A stretch of DNA of 64,000 nucleotides from Chloroflexota bacterium (GCA_016179845.1 JACPCK010000034.1:1-64000); one strand, 5' to 3'. Numbered from the stretch's first letter, positions 1-7,105 are shown. Made by a program: numbers and translations. The notes: generated by a model not told the origin, from the letters alone.

Positions 1-2
1 CC

Positions 3-22
3 CATGTTCGTTCAGTGGTGAG
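3..22 (+). repeat. Core repeat copy 1 of the cassette array
   Basis: First of seven direct copies of the 20-bp core CATGTTYGTGCAGTGGTAGC; this one reads CATGTTCGTTCAGTGGTGAG. It lies at the very edge of the window, so its left arm is not visible and the array probably continues to the left. The following gene starts within 60 bases on the same strand. Confidence 0.75.
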
Positions 23-79
23 CTTCCTTACAAATCCTTGTGGTATGAAGCCGTGCATGGCTTCTGCCTGGCGAGCAGT

Positions 80-1168
80 ATGGCGAAACGTCTGGCACGT
101 AGCGCGAAAGAGCATCTCACCAAAGCACGCGAGAGCTGCCTTGCTGCTGTCGCTGCTTACAATAACCCCACCGCTGAATTCCGCACAGGCACCTACATTG
201 TTCTGATGATCATTGCATGGACCTCTCTGTTCCACGCAATCTCTTACAAACGCAGAACAAAGCCATGGCGTGTGAAATCGGGTTCGGGCAGAGGAACTCG
301 ATATATTCGGATAGGAAGCGACTATCGGCACTGGGAGCTTGGCGAGTGTCTGAACCAGTATTACAGTGGCCAATGGAATGCCATTTGGCAGAACCTCAAG
401 TTTCTAATGGGCCTCCGTGACCGCATCGAACATCGCAGCATGCCTCCTTTGGACCATGAAGTCTTCGGCGAGTGCCAGGCGTGTCTACTTAACTTTGAGG
501 AACTCCTGGAACAGGAATTTGGATCAGAATATGCGCTGAACACCAGCCTCGCTTTCTCTCTACAATTCAGCGGACTGCTTCCGGCCAAGCGGATCGAGGT
601 AATGGAGAGCCTACGCCGTTCGGCGATGGATTCGGTCATTCAGTACGTGCAGACTTTCCGCAGCGAGCTGTCGCTGGACATCGCGAATGACCAGCGGTTC
701 GCGTTCAAGGTTTTTCTCGTGCCACAGCTAGCCAACCACAGGTCAAAAGACACTTTGTCTGTTGAATGGTTGCCGATAGACCAAGCCGATGACCAGACTC
801 TCAAGGGTCTCGATCGTGCCATCATATTAGTAAAGCAGCGTCAGGTTGCCGTCAGAGGTAATGAGTATCTTCCGGCCCAGGCCACTCGTATGGTGGCAGA
901 GCAAATCCCTTGGCGCTTCCGTCCCCATGAGCACGTGAGATCTTGGAAATACTTCAAGGTTCGCCCTCCAGCTGGGGCAACTGATCCAAGCAATTGTGAC
1001 CGCCGCTACTGCCAGTGGGATCCGACTTTCAGACAATATGTCTATACCGATGGCTGGGTGAAGCTCTTAGTCACAGAGATGATTCAACCCAAGAGGTTCG
1101 AAGAAATCGTTGGGAGAACGCCAGTCCCAAAAAACGCTGGCGTCGTCGAGCCGAGATCACCAGTCTAG
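80..1168 (+). CDS. DUF3644 domain protein
   Basis: Protein of about 362 residues resembling the DUF3644 family, which is uncharacterised and common in mobile regions. The N-terminal signature is visible: a helix rich in K/R and A, then NNPTAEFRTGTYIVLMIIAW and LFHA. A mid-protein GLRDRIEHR segment resembles the R-x4-H type motif of HEPN nucleases, but I cannot prove catalysis. The frame also opens at a TTG at position 38; the ATG at 80 was chosen because the family pattern begins with the following KRLARSAKEHL helix. It is the only gene between core repeats 1 and 2, consistent with cassette cargo. Function unknown; a defence or toxin role is inference only. Confidence 0.7.
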   Translation: MAKRLARSAKEHLTKARESCLAAVAAYNNPTAEFRTGTYIVLMIIAWTSLFHAISYKRRTKPWRVKSGSGRGTRYIRIGSDYRHWELGECLNQYYSGQWNAIWQNLKFLMGLRDRIEHRSMPPLDHEVFGECQACLLNFEELLEQEFGSEYALNTSLAFSLQFSGLLPAKRIEVMESLRRSAMDSVIQYVQTFRSELSLDIANDQRFAFKVFLVPQLANHRSKDTLSVEWLPIDQADDQTLKGLDRAIILVKQRQVAVRGNEYLPAQATRMVAEQIPWRFRPHEHVRSWKYFKVRPPAGATDPSNCDRRYCQWDPTFRQYVYTDGWVKLLVTEMIQPKRFEEIVGRTPVPKNAGVVEPRSPV

Positions 1169-1203
1169 CTATGGCTTGAGTGGTCCAGGGCGCGTCCGCC
1201 AGA

Positions 1204-1358
1204 GTCGTGGAACCCCAGCGCACCATCATCACCAATAACGCTATAATTGGGCATGCACCCCCATGTTTGTGCAGTGGTAGCGTCAAAACTGGGTATCAGC
1301 CCGAAAAGCTTCACTCCGCTGATTCCCACAATGGTTTTGACCTGAAGAGTTTCAGCGC
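1204..1358 (-). pseudogene. 3'-end remnant of a large serine recombinase
   Basis: On the minus strand this stretch translates to LQVKTIVGISGVKLFGLIP followed by an ATTAQTWGCM tail. The same words appear in the longer fragment at 6704-7099 (LQVRVVVGKAGVKLFGVIP, ATTARTWACM), including a shared ALGF-[HY]-D further on. The motif is that of the last beta-strand segment of large serine recombinases, which often end in V-x-V-x-G-x-x-I-P. Only about 50 codons remain. The fragment stops next to the ribosome-binding site of the DUF1801 gene, so the junction is probably a cassette boundary. The frame runs straight through core repeat copy 2. Confidence 0.6.
1262..1281 (+). repeat. Core repeat copy 2
   Basis: Exact match to the consensus core with T at the variable position. 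Its left arm (about 1204-1261) carries AACGCTATAAT and matches copies 4 and 6. Its right arm (1282-1358) matches copies 6 and 7. The left arm contains a perfect -10 hexamer, TATAAT at 1242-1247, but no convincing -35. Confidence 0.85.
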
Positions 1359-1380
1359 AAGCCTCTAAGGAGGGAACACT

Positions 1381-1860
1381 ATGGCTGAGAGGAAACCTGC
1401 AAGGAAGGCCACGCAAGCGTCCGCTAAGAGCACCACCGCGACCGCCAAGAAGGCCAAGGGGTTCACGGACGAGGAACGAGACGCGATGAAGGCCCGCGCC
1501 CGGGAGATGAAGGCGGGCGCGAGCAAGGCGGACGGAGAAAGTGCTGTGCTCGCTGCGCTCGCCGCGATGGAGGGATCGGATCGCGCCATGGGCGAGCGGC
1601 TCCACGTGATTATCAAAGCCAGCGCGCCGGCCCTCTCTCCGAAAACCTGGTACGGGATGCCCGCGTATGCCAAAGACGACAAAGTCGTCTGCTTCTTCCG
1701 GGGCGCGCAGAAGTTCAAGGAGCGGTACATGACGTTTGGCTTCAGCCCGGAGGCGAAGCTCGACGAAGGCTACCTGTGGCCGACCGCCTTCGCGCTGACG
1801 AAGCTGACTGCCGCCGAAGAGGCAAAGATCGCCGTGCTCGTGAGGAAAGCGGTAAGCTGA
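1381..1860 (+). CDS. DUF1801 domain protein
   Basis: Protein of 159 residues with a Lys/Ala-rich N-terminal tail (about residues 1-45) that is likely disordered. A DUF1801/YdhG-like fold follows, with the family signature at [20 protein letters not shown] and a [20 protein letters not shown] segment. Members of this superfamily include the bacterial Fra/YdhG iron-chaperone-like proteins, but the role is mostly unestablished. An AAGGAGG ribosome-binding site lies 8-9 bases before the ATG. It is the sole gene between core repeats 2 and 3. GC-rich codon use differs from the more A/T-rich neighbours on both sides, which suggests the cassettes have different origins. Confidence 0.75.
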   Translation: MAERKPARKATQASAKSTTATAKKAKGFTDEERDAMKARAREMKAGASKADGESAVLAALAAMEGSDRAMGERLHVIIKASAPALSPKTWYGMPAYAKDDKVVCFFRGAQKFKERYMTFGFSPEAKLDEGYLWPTAFALTKLTAAEEAKIAVLVRKAVS

Positions 1861-1883
1861 GGCTCCAATCGAACATACATCCC

Positions 1884-1903
1884 TATGTTTGTGCAGTGGT
1901 AGC
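1884..1903 (+). repeat. Core repeat copy 3
   Basis: Reads TATGTTTGTGCAGTGGTAGC. Its left arm AACATACAT resembles copy 7 rather than copy 2. Its right arm diverges immediately into a tandem AGCTAAAGC-type repeat before the next gene. The mosaic arms are relevant to a crossover model. Confidence 0.8.
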
Positions 1904-1927
1904 TAAAGCAGCTAAAGAGGTAGTTGG

Positions 1928-2461
1928 ATGTTCTTCGACGAGGAACGCAGCGTAAAACGAACGCTAGGAATACGAGATAAGCAGATTCTGTATCGAAATG
2001 CTAAAGGCAGATGTCAGAATCCCGGTTGCAACAAGAAGATAGATTTCGATGAGATGCAAGTGGGCCACAAGACCGCTTATTCAAGAGGCGGCGCCACGAC
2101 GATGAGGAACAGTGTGTGTCTGTGTTACCGCTGCAACAAGCTACAGGGAACCGATAGCTGGGCGACTTTCCTAAAGAAACAGAACATAGAAGACCCCGAA
2201 ACAGTGAAGAAACAATCAATGAAGCAAGCCCTGCAGTCATTGAGCCTTGCACAGCTCAAGTCCCTTGCAGGTAGACACCATGTCAAAATACTTGGGCAAG
2301 TAGAAGAGGATTGGTTTGAGTCTCACAGAGTAGCTCCGACAAAAAGCCAATATGTCACTAAACTCACGGGAGTCGTGACGAGTGCGGAACTGGCCTCGCT
2401 ATCCAAGGAGACTCCCGTTAGGGCCAAGCCCAAGAAACGAAGAACGTCGGACAGGTCTTGA
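1928..2461 (+). CDS. HNH endonuclease-like protein
   Basis: Protein of 177 residues with an N-terminal HNH domain. CQNPGC at about residues 29-34, VGHKTAYSRGG at about 46-56, then MRNSVCLCYRCNKLQG, give the two Cys pairs of a zinc-bound beta-beta-alpha metal nuclease, with the central His in VGHK and Asn in RNS. The C-terminal third is Lys/Arg-rich (KPKKRRTS), suitable for DNA binding. It is the single gene between core repeats 3 and 4. Such small HNH proteins occur in restriction, phage and mobile-element settings; no methylase partner is present here. Cleavage activity is likely from the motif, the target unknown. Confidence 0.8.
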   Translation: MFFDEERSVKRTLGIRDKQILYRNAKGRCQNPGCNKKIDFDEMQVGHKTAYSRGGATTMRNSVCLCYRCNKLQGTDSWATFLKKQNIEDPETVKKQSMKQALQSLSLAQLKSLAGRHHVKILGQVEEDWFESHRVAPTKSQYVTKLTGVVTSAELASLSKETPVRAKPKKRRTSDRS

Positions 2462-2582
2462 TAAGCAGTGGAACGTGCTGTCGCACCGGAAAGTCGTTAC
2501 CATGCCACTAAGGCACGAGGCAGCCTGAGGAATTGCTGCTTCGACCGCCGTCTCCTTACCTCCGCCAGGGTAGGGCATACTA

Positions 2583-2660
2583 CGTCGTGAAAGCCCAGCA
2601 CGCCATCATCGCTAATAACGCTATGATTGGGCAAACATCCCATGTTCGTTCAGTGGTAGG
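2583..2660 (+). repeat. Core repeat copy 4 with long left arm
   Basis: Core at 2641-2660 reads CATGTTCGTTCAGTGGTAGG. The left arm from 2583 matches copy 2 over about 60 bases (CCATCATC, TAATAACGCTATGATTGGG). The right arm is unique and leads within 11 bases to hicA. The 120 bases before it, from 2462, hold no gene that I can see. Confidence 0.8.
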
Positions 2661-2669
2661 GAGTGCTGA

Positions 2670-2870
2670 TTGACGTTCAACGAGCTAGTCCGGCTTCTGG
2701 AGCGGGCCGGATTTGAGATCGTGAGAGAAAAGGGTTCGATACGGTACTACGCAAAGCCGGGCGTGGACAGGCTCATTCGCGTTGACTATCATGGTTCAAG
2801 AGAGGTTCCCAGCGGCACGTGCGATGCCATTCTGAAAGCGGCGGGACTCAAACGAAGACGCAGGAGATGA
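2670..2870 (+). CDS. hicA: HicA-type mRNA interferase toxin
   Basis: Small basic protein (66 residues) of the HicA family, which cleaves mRNA with a double-stranded-RNA-binding-like fold. The pattern LVRLLERAGFEIVREKGS then DYHGSREVPSGTCDAILKAAG matches the family. The usual catalytic His in the G-S-H strand is replaced here (GSIRYY, position about 23), so activity may be reduced or lost; a His remains in DYHG. The frame opens at TTG 2670, only 11 bases after core repeat 4, with no clear ribosome-binding site. It is followed with a one-base gap by its antitoxin, giving toxin-first order. Confidence 0.75.
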   Translation: MTFNELVRLLERAGFEIVREKGSIRYYAKPGVDRLIRVDYHGSREVPSGTCDAILKAAGLKRRRRR

Positions 2871-2871
2871 G

Positions 2872-3120
2872 ATGCTAGAACTCAAATATTCCCTGGTCAT
2901 CGAAGCCACCCAGGACCCCACTTTCTTCGGTTTTTACTCCCCCGACCTGGAGGGTTTTACTGGCGTTGGCCACTCTGTTGAGGACTGCATCTACAAGGCC
3001 AGGTGGGGAATGGAAGAGCACGTTGCGCTCCTGAAAGAGCGGGGGCTTGCTGTCCCCAGGACAAACCCCAACCCTACCGTGGTCATTCAAAACGAGCGGC
3101 AACCGGCGGGCGTGGGGTAG
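2872..3120 (+). CDS. hicB: HicB-type antitoxin
   Basis: Protein of 82 residues with the HicB fold: LKYSLVIEATQDPTFFGFYS, then SPDLEGFTGVGHSVEDCIYK, resembling the partial RNase-H-like fold that masks HicA. The order is toxin-antitoxin, spaced by one base, so the two are translated together. No separate DNA-binding domain is visible at the C terminus, which is short and ends in a Pro/Gly tail. It lies between core repeats 4 and 5. A second, unrelated-in-order HicB-HicA pair occurs in the same array at 6286-6725. Confidence 0.8.
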   Translation: MLELKYSLVIEATQDPTFFGFYSPDLEGFTGVGHSVEDCIYKARWGMEEHVALLKERGLAVPRTNPNPTVVIQNERQPAGVG

Positions 3121-3147
3121 ATATCGCTCTACACCATTGGTCATCCC

Positions 3148-3167
3148 CACGTTCGTGCAGTGGTGAT
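3148..3167 (+). repeat. Core repeat copy 5
   Basis: Reads CACGTTCGTGCAGTGGTGAT, the most diverged copy with copy 1; both end in GGTGA instead of GGTAG. Both arms are unlike those of the other copies apart from a short CATCCCC on the left. Confidence 0.7.
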
Positions 3168-3608
3168 TTTATCCCCCATCCTCATTCGACCCATTGGATA
3201 TACTCTAATCTTGCCTCCACTTGTGCGACATAGGTTTCATACCCTTAGTCCTCAGCCTCTTATCTGGCGGCCACGGTCGATATGGCTTGCCTGTATCCTG
3301 CTCTCTATCGTCTACAAAGCGAGCTAGGCGTGGCACCCCTCCTGGCCTGTTCCGCAGGTTTGGTCCCTGTCTTATAGGCGCAACAGGGGGTTAGCACCCT
3401 AACAGGGTGGGAGAATTCCCCCGCAGACGCCTGGGCTAGTACCCTGGGTGAATTGAGGGCTAGCATTCATCCTTGTTGCTGGTTTAACCCCTTGCTTACC
3501 CGAGACTTGTTGTTGAGGTACACCGAAGGGCAATGGCAGACGAAGAACACGGCAACCCGTCTCCCCAAGGGCTCTACACCATCAGTGCGTGCTTTCAAGG
3601 AGGGAAGG
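3168..3608 (+). other. Non-coding leader before the subtilase
   Basis: About 440 bases without a convincing gene. The part at 3330-3450 has several G-run/C-run pairs, for example ACCCT-aac-AGGGT near 3398-3410 and CCTGGGCTAG near 3430, so a structured 5' leader is possible. I could not match it to a known riboswitch class. A longer open frame from 3453 enters the subtilase but lacks a credible start. Confidence 0.35.
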
Positions 3609-5258
3609 ATGATCTCTAAAACAGCTCTTACCATGGCGTTGCGGCTCGGCCTTCTGGCAGCCCTCATCCTGTCAAGCCTGTTGCCGTCGGTGGGTCAAGC
3701 GGCCAAGGCCGGTGATACGGAAAAGATAGACCCCTACCTGGCTGCGCTGATTGACTCTGGCGCCAGTGGGCCCTTTCCGGTCATCGTTCAGATTCAGCCT
3801 GGTAGCCCTGGCAAGGGTTCCCCTCCGGAGCAGGCAAAGGCGGAGCACGCCAAGGACCTGATAACCAAGGCTTCGGGGAAGCCAGGGCGGGCTCTGGGCA
3901 TCGTCAACGGTGCCAGCGGCCAATTGAAACCTGCGGCCATAAAGGCCCTCAGCAAGAACCCCAACGTCCAGTACATCTCCTACGACGGTGTCATCGGTCA
4001 ACAGAGCCTCTTCTCGGGTGATATGGTGGACTACGCTGCCCTGGTAAACGCCCCGGCGGCGTGGGCAAAGGGCTATACAGGGGCCGGCGTCGGTGTAGCC
4101 GTTCTCGATTCGGGTATCCAGCCCAACGCTGACCTGGGCTTGGGCTCCGATCGCATTGTGGCCTCTGTGAACCTGGCCAGCGACACTGCCCTGGATCCAG
4201 GTGGTCACGGTACCCACATCGCAGGCATCATCGGCGGAAAGGGCAACGGCTGGAGTGGCGTTGCCCCGGACGCCAACCTCATCAACGTTCGTGTGTTGGA
4301 GGCAGGCGGCGGTGCCAGGCTCTCCACTGTCGTTGCGGGTATCCAGTGGGTGGTGAACAACCGCAAGGCGTACAACATCCAGGTCCTCAATATCTCGCTT
4401 GGAATGACCCCCGCCGTGTCCTATAAGCAAGACCCTCTGGCTGGTGCGGTGGAGATGGCCTGGCACGCGGGAATAGTGGTGGTGGCGGCAGCAGGCAACA
4501 GCGGCTCCTCCAATGGCACCATACATTCTCCAGGACACGATCCCTATGTGGTAACGGTCGGGGCTCTTGACCCGGCAGGTACCCTGGGCGTTGATGACGA
4601 CACTGTTGCCTTTTACAGCTCCCGAGGCCCCACCCTGGCCTGGCACACCAAGCCGGACCTACTGACGCCCGGCCGCAAGGTGGTGAGCCTGCGGGTCCCT
4701 GAAAGCTACCTGGACTTGGCGCTTCCCGATCGGGTGGTGGAAACTGGCTACTTTCGCTTGAGTGGCACGTCTCAAGCGACGGCGGTGGCGTCCGGAGTGG
4801 CGGCGCTGCTGCTCCAGAAAGACCCGAGCTTAAAACCGGACCAGGTCAAGTACATCCTCAAGCACGCCTCTCGTCCTCTCGCGGGCTTCGATGCCAATGC
4901 CCAGGGAAGTGGCGTGCTCGACGCCTCCTCAGCGGTCACATACACGGAAGTAAGAAAGGATAACCGGGGGCTTCGTCCTTCCAACGGCTTTGCGGCCACA
5001 TGCCTGAAATGCATCAGTAAGACGGTGCCCCCTAGCTGGAAAGACCTGAGTTTTAGCGGTGGGGTAGACTCCAGGGGGACCTCTTGGACAAATGTCACCT
5101 GGGACAACGTGCTCTGGGATAACGTCACTTGGGATAACCTGCTCTGGGACAACGTGCTCTGGGACAACGTCTTCTGGGATAACGTGCTCTGGGACAACGT
5201 TACCTGGGACAGCGCAGCGTGGGACAGCGCAGGCTGGGATGCTGCTAGCTTCGATTAG
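3609..5258 (+). CDS. Secreted S8 (subtilisin-like) protease with C-terminal W-D-N repeats
   Basis: 549-residue subtilase. Start ATG 3609 is supported by AAGGAGGGAAGG just upstream and by the signal peptide that follows (MISKTALT, hydrophobic LGLLAALILSSLL, cleavage near GQA-AKA). An inhibitor_I9-like propeptide spans about 40-120. The catalytic triad is visible: D167 in VAVLDSG, H200 in GGHGTHIAG and S388 in LSGTSQATAVASG, with oxyanion N297 in AAAGNSGS. Residues about 492-547 form a run of W-D-N-[VL] pentapeptide-like repeats ending in W-D-S/W-D-A variants, a tail seen in some Chloroflexota-type subtilases. No membrane anchor is seen, so it is probably secreted. It lies between core repeats 5 and 6. 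Confidence 0.92.
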   Translation: MISKTALTMALRLGLLAALILSSLLPSVGQAAKAGDTEKIDPYLAALIDSGASGPFPVIVQIQPGSPGKGSPPEQAKAEHAKDLITKASGKPGRALGIVNGASGQLKPAAIKALSKNPNVQYISYDGVIGQQSLFSGDMVDYAALVNAPAAWAKGYTGAGVGVAVLDSGIQPNADLGLGSDRIVASVNLASDTALDPGGHGTHIAGIIGGKGNGWSGVAPDANLINVRVLEAGGGARLSTVVAGIQWVVNNRKAYNIQVLNISLGMTPAVSYKQDPLAGAVEMAWHAGIVVVAAAGNSGSSNGTIHSPGHDPYVVTVGALDPAGTLGVDDDTVAFYSSRGPTLAWHTKPDLLTPGRKVVSLRVPESYLDLALPDRVVETGYFRLSGTSQATAVASGVAALLLQKDPSLKPDQVKYILKHASRPLAGFDANAQGSGVLDASSAVTYTEVRKDNRGLRPSNGFAATCLKCISKTVPPSWKDLSFSGGVDSRGTSWTNVTWDNVLWDNVTWDNLLWDNVLWDNVFWDNVLWDNVTWDSAAWDSAGWDAASFD

Positions 5259-5343
5259 GTGGGAGGTCGATAGGGAGTAGAGTCATTCGAAGTCCGGGAA
5301 GAAAGGATGGCTGGACGGGGTCGGGCCGATCCGGGAGTGCGCT

Positions 5344-6129
5344 GTGAATAACCTCCTCCATATCTTCCGACAGCACAAGCTACAGTTGTACATCACGTTG
5401 ATCGGTTTGACAGGAGCCTTCGCCATCTCCCATTCCTTTCTACGACTGCCCCGATCAGACATAGAGCTGCTGCTGGTTCTCCTTGGGCTCGCAGCAGTGG
5501 CGCAGGTGCAGCCGGTGCCGCTCTTCGGAGAGAACAGTGTCTCCATGGCATACGCCCTTGCTTTCATTGCCATGCTGACTTACGGGCCAGAAGCGGCAGT
5601 CCTGGTCAACATCGTGAGCGGGATTGTCCATGCTGTCTACCCCAAGCGACGGCCCTGGTCTAAAGTGGTCTTCAACCTGGGGGCCCTCAGCACCACGGCA
5701 GTTGTAGCCGGAGGGGTGTACTTGGCCTCAGGGGGCAGTGTACCTATGGCGGAGCTGCGCCAGGACATTGGGCCCGCCATAGCGGCGGGATTGGTCTATT
5801 TTATCCTGAACACCGGCGCCGTTGCTGTGGCGGTGAGCCTGGCCAGCGCTCAGCCCCTGCGCCAGGTGTGGAGTAGCAACCACCGCTGGCTGGCGGTCCA
5901 CTACTTGGCGGCAGCCCTCATCGCCGTAGCCGTCGGTACAATGTTTCACACCAACGGCCTGCCGGGTGTTCTGGTCTCCCTTCCCATTTTGGCCATACCC
6001 TGGATAGCTATAAAGTCTTCTGCTGGCAGGATCAAGGAACTCCAGTCACGCAACGCTCAACTGGAACAGACGAACCAAAACCTGCGCACCGCTTACGAGG
6101 GCTTGGCGCACCGCTTCAAGGATGCCTAG
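5344..6129 (+). CDS. Membrane sensor-like protein ending in a coiled coil
   Basis: 261 residues with about seven to eight hydrophobic segments between residues 12 and 225, resembling the MASE-type membrane domains that precede kinase, GGDEF or HD-GYP modules. The final 35 residues (RIKELQSRNAQLEQTNQNL) form a coiled coil that usually connects such a domain to a signalling output, but the frame then stops. It is either a stand-alone membrane protein or the N-terminal half of a split sensor kinase, since a kinase ATPase fragment lies at 7106-7279 on the same strand. Start is GTG 5344; no strong ribosome-binding site. The gap to the subtilase is 85 bases. Confidence 0.6.
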   Translation: MNNLLHIFRQHKLQLYITLIGLTGAFAISHSFLRLPRSDIELLLVLLGLAAVAQVQPVPLFGENSVSMAYALAFIAMLTYGPEAAVLVNIVSGIVHAVYPKRRPWSKVVFNLGALSTTAVVAGGVYLASGGSVPMAELRQDIGPAIAAGLVYFILNTGAVAVAVSLASAQPLRQVWSSNHRWLAVHYLAAALIAVAVGTMFHTNGLPGVLVSLPILAIPWIAIKSSAGRIKELQSRNAQLEQTNQNLRTAYEGLAHRFKDA

Positions 6130-6236
6130 GCGCTCCGCAACCCGGCATGGGAGTGAGCAGCAGGTCTTGACAGACCAATGGCGGGCACACATTTTCAACG
6201 TCCCCCCTTAAAACGCTATAATTGGGTATGCATCCT

Positions 6237-6256
6237 CATGCTTGTGCAGTGGTAGC
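6237..6256 (+). repeat. Core repeat copy 6 with paired arms
   Basis: Reads CATGCTTGTGCAGTGGTAGC. Here the arms form an inverted repeat: AACGCTA at 6213-6219 on the left and TAGCGTT at 6253-6259 on the right, spaced by about 33 bases. The left arm holds TATAAT (6217-6222) as in copy 2. The right arm GTTAGAATCGGG matches copies 2 and 7. Confidence 0.85.
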
Positions 6257-6285
6257 GTTAGAATCGGGGGTTACGCCAGAGGAGA

Positions 6286-6501
6286 ATGGAAGCGATGAAA
6301 GTACGGGCAGTAGTCGAATACGACCCTGACGCAAAGAGCTATGCCGTGTACTGTCCAGAGCTTCCAGGGTGCGCCAGCGCGGGCGATACCGAAGAAGAGG
6401 CGCTGAAGAATATCAAGGAGGCCATAGCCCTCTACTTGGAACCATCGCCGGTGAAAATCAGACCTAACGGGAAGGTCTTCGAGGTAGAAGTTGCCGTCTG
6501 A
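6286..6501 (+). CDS. hicB: HicB-type antitoxin
   Basis: 71 residues with the HicB/UPF0150 signature: VRAVVEYDPDAKSYAVYCPE, LPGCASAGDTEEEALKNIKE, AIALYLE. It would neutralise the HicA toxin encoded next. The ribosome-binding site GAGGAG abuts the ATG at 6286, so the second ATG (6295, MKVRAVV) is the better-spaced start. The stop overlaps the start of hicA (TGATG), showing translational coupling. Antitoxin-first order is opposite to the pair at 2670-3120. Confidence 0.88.
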   Translation: MEAMKVRAVVEYDPDAKSYAVYCPELPGCASAGDTEEEALKNIKEAIALYLEPSPVKIRPNGKVFEVEVAV

Positions 6502-6725
6502 TGGCTCAGCGCAGGCCCAGGCTTACGGCGGACGAAGTTATCAGGGTTCTCCGACGACATGGTTTCAGCTTAGTCTCTCAGCGAGGCAGCCATCAGAAGT
6601 GGTGTCATCCTGAATCCAGCAGACAGGTCATCGTTCCCTATCACAGAGGCAAGCAACTGCCTTTAGGGACGCTCCGGAGCATCATGGAGGGGAGTGAGAT
6701 TCCTCAAGAGGAATGGCGGTCGTAG
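6501..6725 (+). CDS. hicA: HicA-type mRNA interferase toxin
   Basis: 74 residues of the HicA (YcfA) family. The pattern is complete: VIRVLRRHGFSLVSQRGSHQ with the catalytic His in G-S-H, then VIVPYHRGKQLPLGTLRSIM. This copy keeps the active-site His that the first HicA in the array lacks. ATG 6501 overlaps the hicB stop. It ends 109 bases before core repeat 7. Confidence 0.9.
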   Translation: MAQRRPRLTADEVIRVLRRHGFSLVSQRGSHQKWCHPESSRQVIVPYHRGKQLPLGTLRSIMEGSEIPQEEWRS

Positions 6726-7099
6726 GTCACTCGGACCATCTGCCTGTGTAGCGACGCCAGCGTCGGGCATAAGGTATCGTAAAAACCCAGCGCACAGCCA
6801 TTGAATAAAACGCGCGGACTTAACATACATGCCCATGTTCGCGCAGTGGTAGCGTTAGAATCGGGAATCACTCCAAACAGCTTCACCCCAGCCTTCCCTA
6901 CCACGACTCTAACCTGAAGCGCGCTGAGCGCCATGTGCTTGTCCTCGAAGCTGAAGCCGTTTAGTTTCGCCGAGGCCCTGGCGCAGAACTCTCTGACCTG
7001 ATCGCTAAGCTGGCCCAGAGTCGCTAGCTGAAGCTTCTGTTTCTCCAGCCTGACCTGCTTCACTTCCAACTCGGATCGCTGCCTCTTGATCTGCTCCAT
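6704..7099 (-). pseudogene. C-terminal fragment of a large serine recombinase
   Basis: 131 codons on the minus strand. The first 35 residues are a charged coiled coil (EVKQVRLEKQKLQLATL), followed by LSDQVREFCARASAKLNGFS and FEDKHMALSALQVRVVVGKA, GVKLFGVIP. This order (coiled coil, FC-x-x-A/V, F-x-x-K/R, L-x-x-L-V-x-x-V-V-V, V-I-P) is the C-terminal end of large serine recombinases. The catalytic N-terminal and zinc-binding parts are missing: the frame stops at 7099, seven bases before a kinase fragment on the other strand. The last 60 codons run through core repeat 7. It is a remnant and cannot be active; a complete copy would have to lie elsewhere. Confidence 0.72.
6834..6853 (+). repeat. 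Core repeat copy 7
   Basis: Reads CATGTTCGCGCAGTGGTAGC. The proximal left arm (AACATACAT) matches copy 3, while the distal left arm (CGTAAAAACCCAGCGCAC) matches copies 2 and 4. The right arm matches copies 2 and 6 and continues into the recombinase fragment. Confidence 0.85.
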
Positions 7100-7105
7100 C
7101 TCTCT

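Noticed and set aside
3330-3608. Cobalamin or c-di-GMP riboswitch upstream of the subtilase
   Set aside because: Some G/C-run pairing is present, but the conserved core bases of these classes could not be found.
1204-6266. Classical integron attC sites
   Set aside because: Copy 6 has paired arms with AAC/GTT, but the R' consensus GTTRRRY is not met, the inner L sites are missing and the associated recombinase is of the serine type.
1-7000. The core repeat as a tRNA D-arm or as a CRISPR repeat
   Set aside because: CAGTGGTAG resembles a D-arm, but no acceptor, anticodon or T-arm follows. Spacers are 0.5-3 kb with genes, so it is not a CRISPR array.
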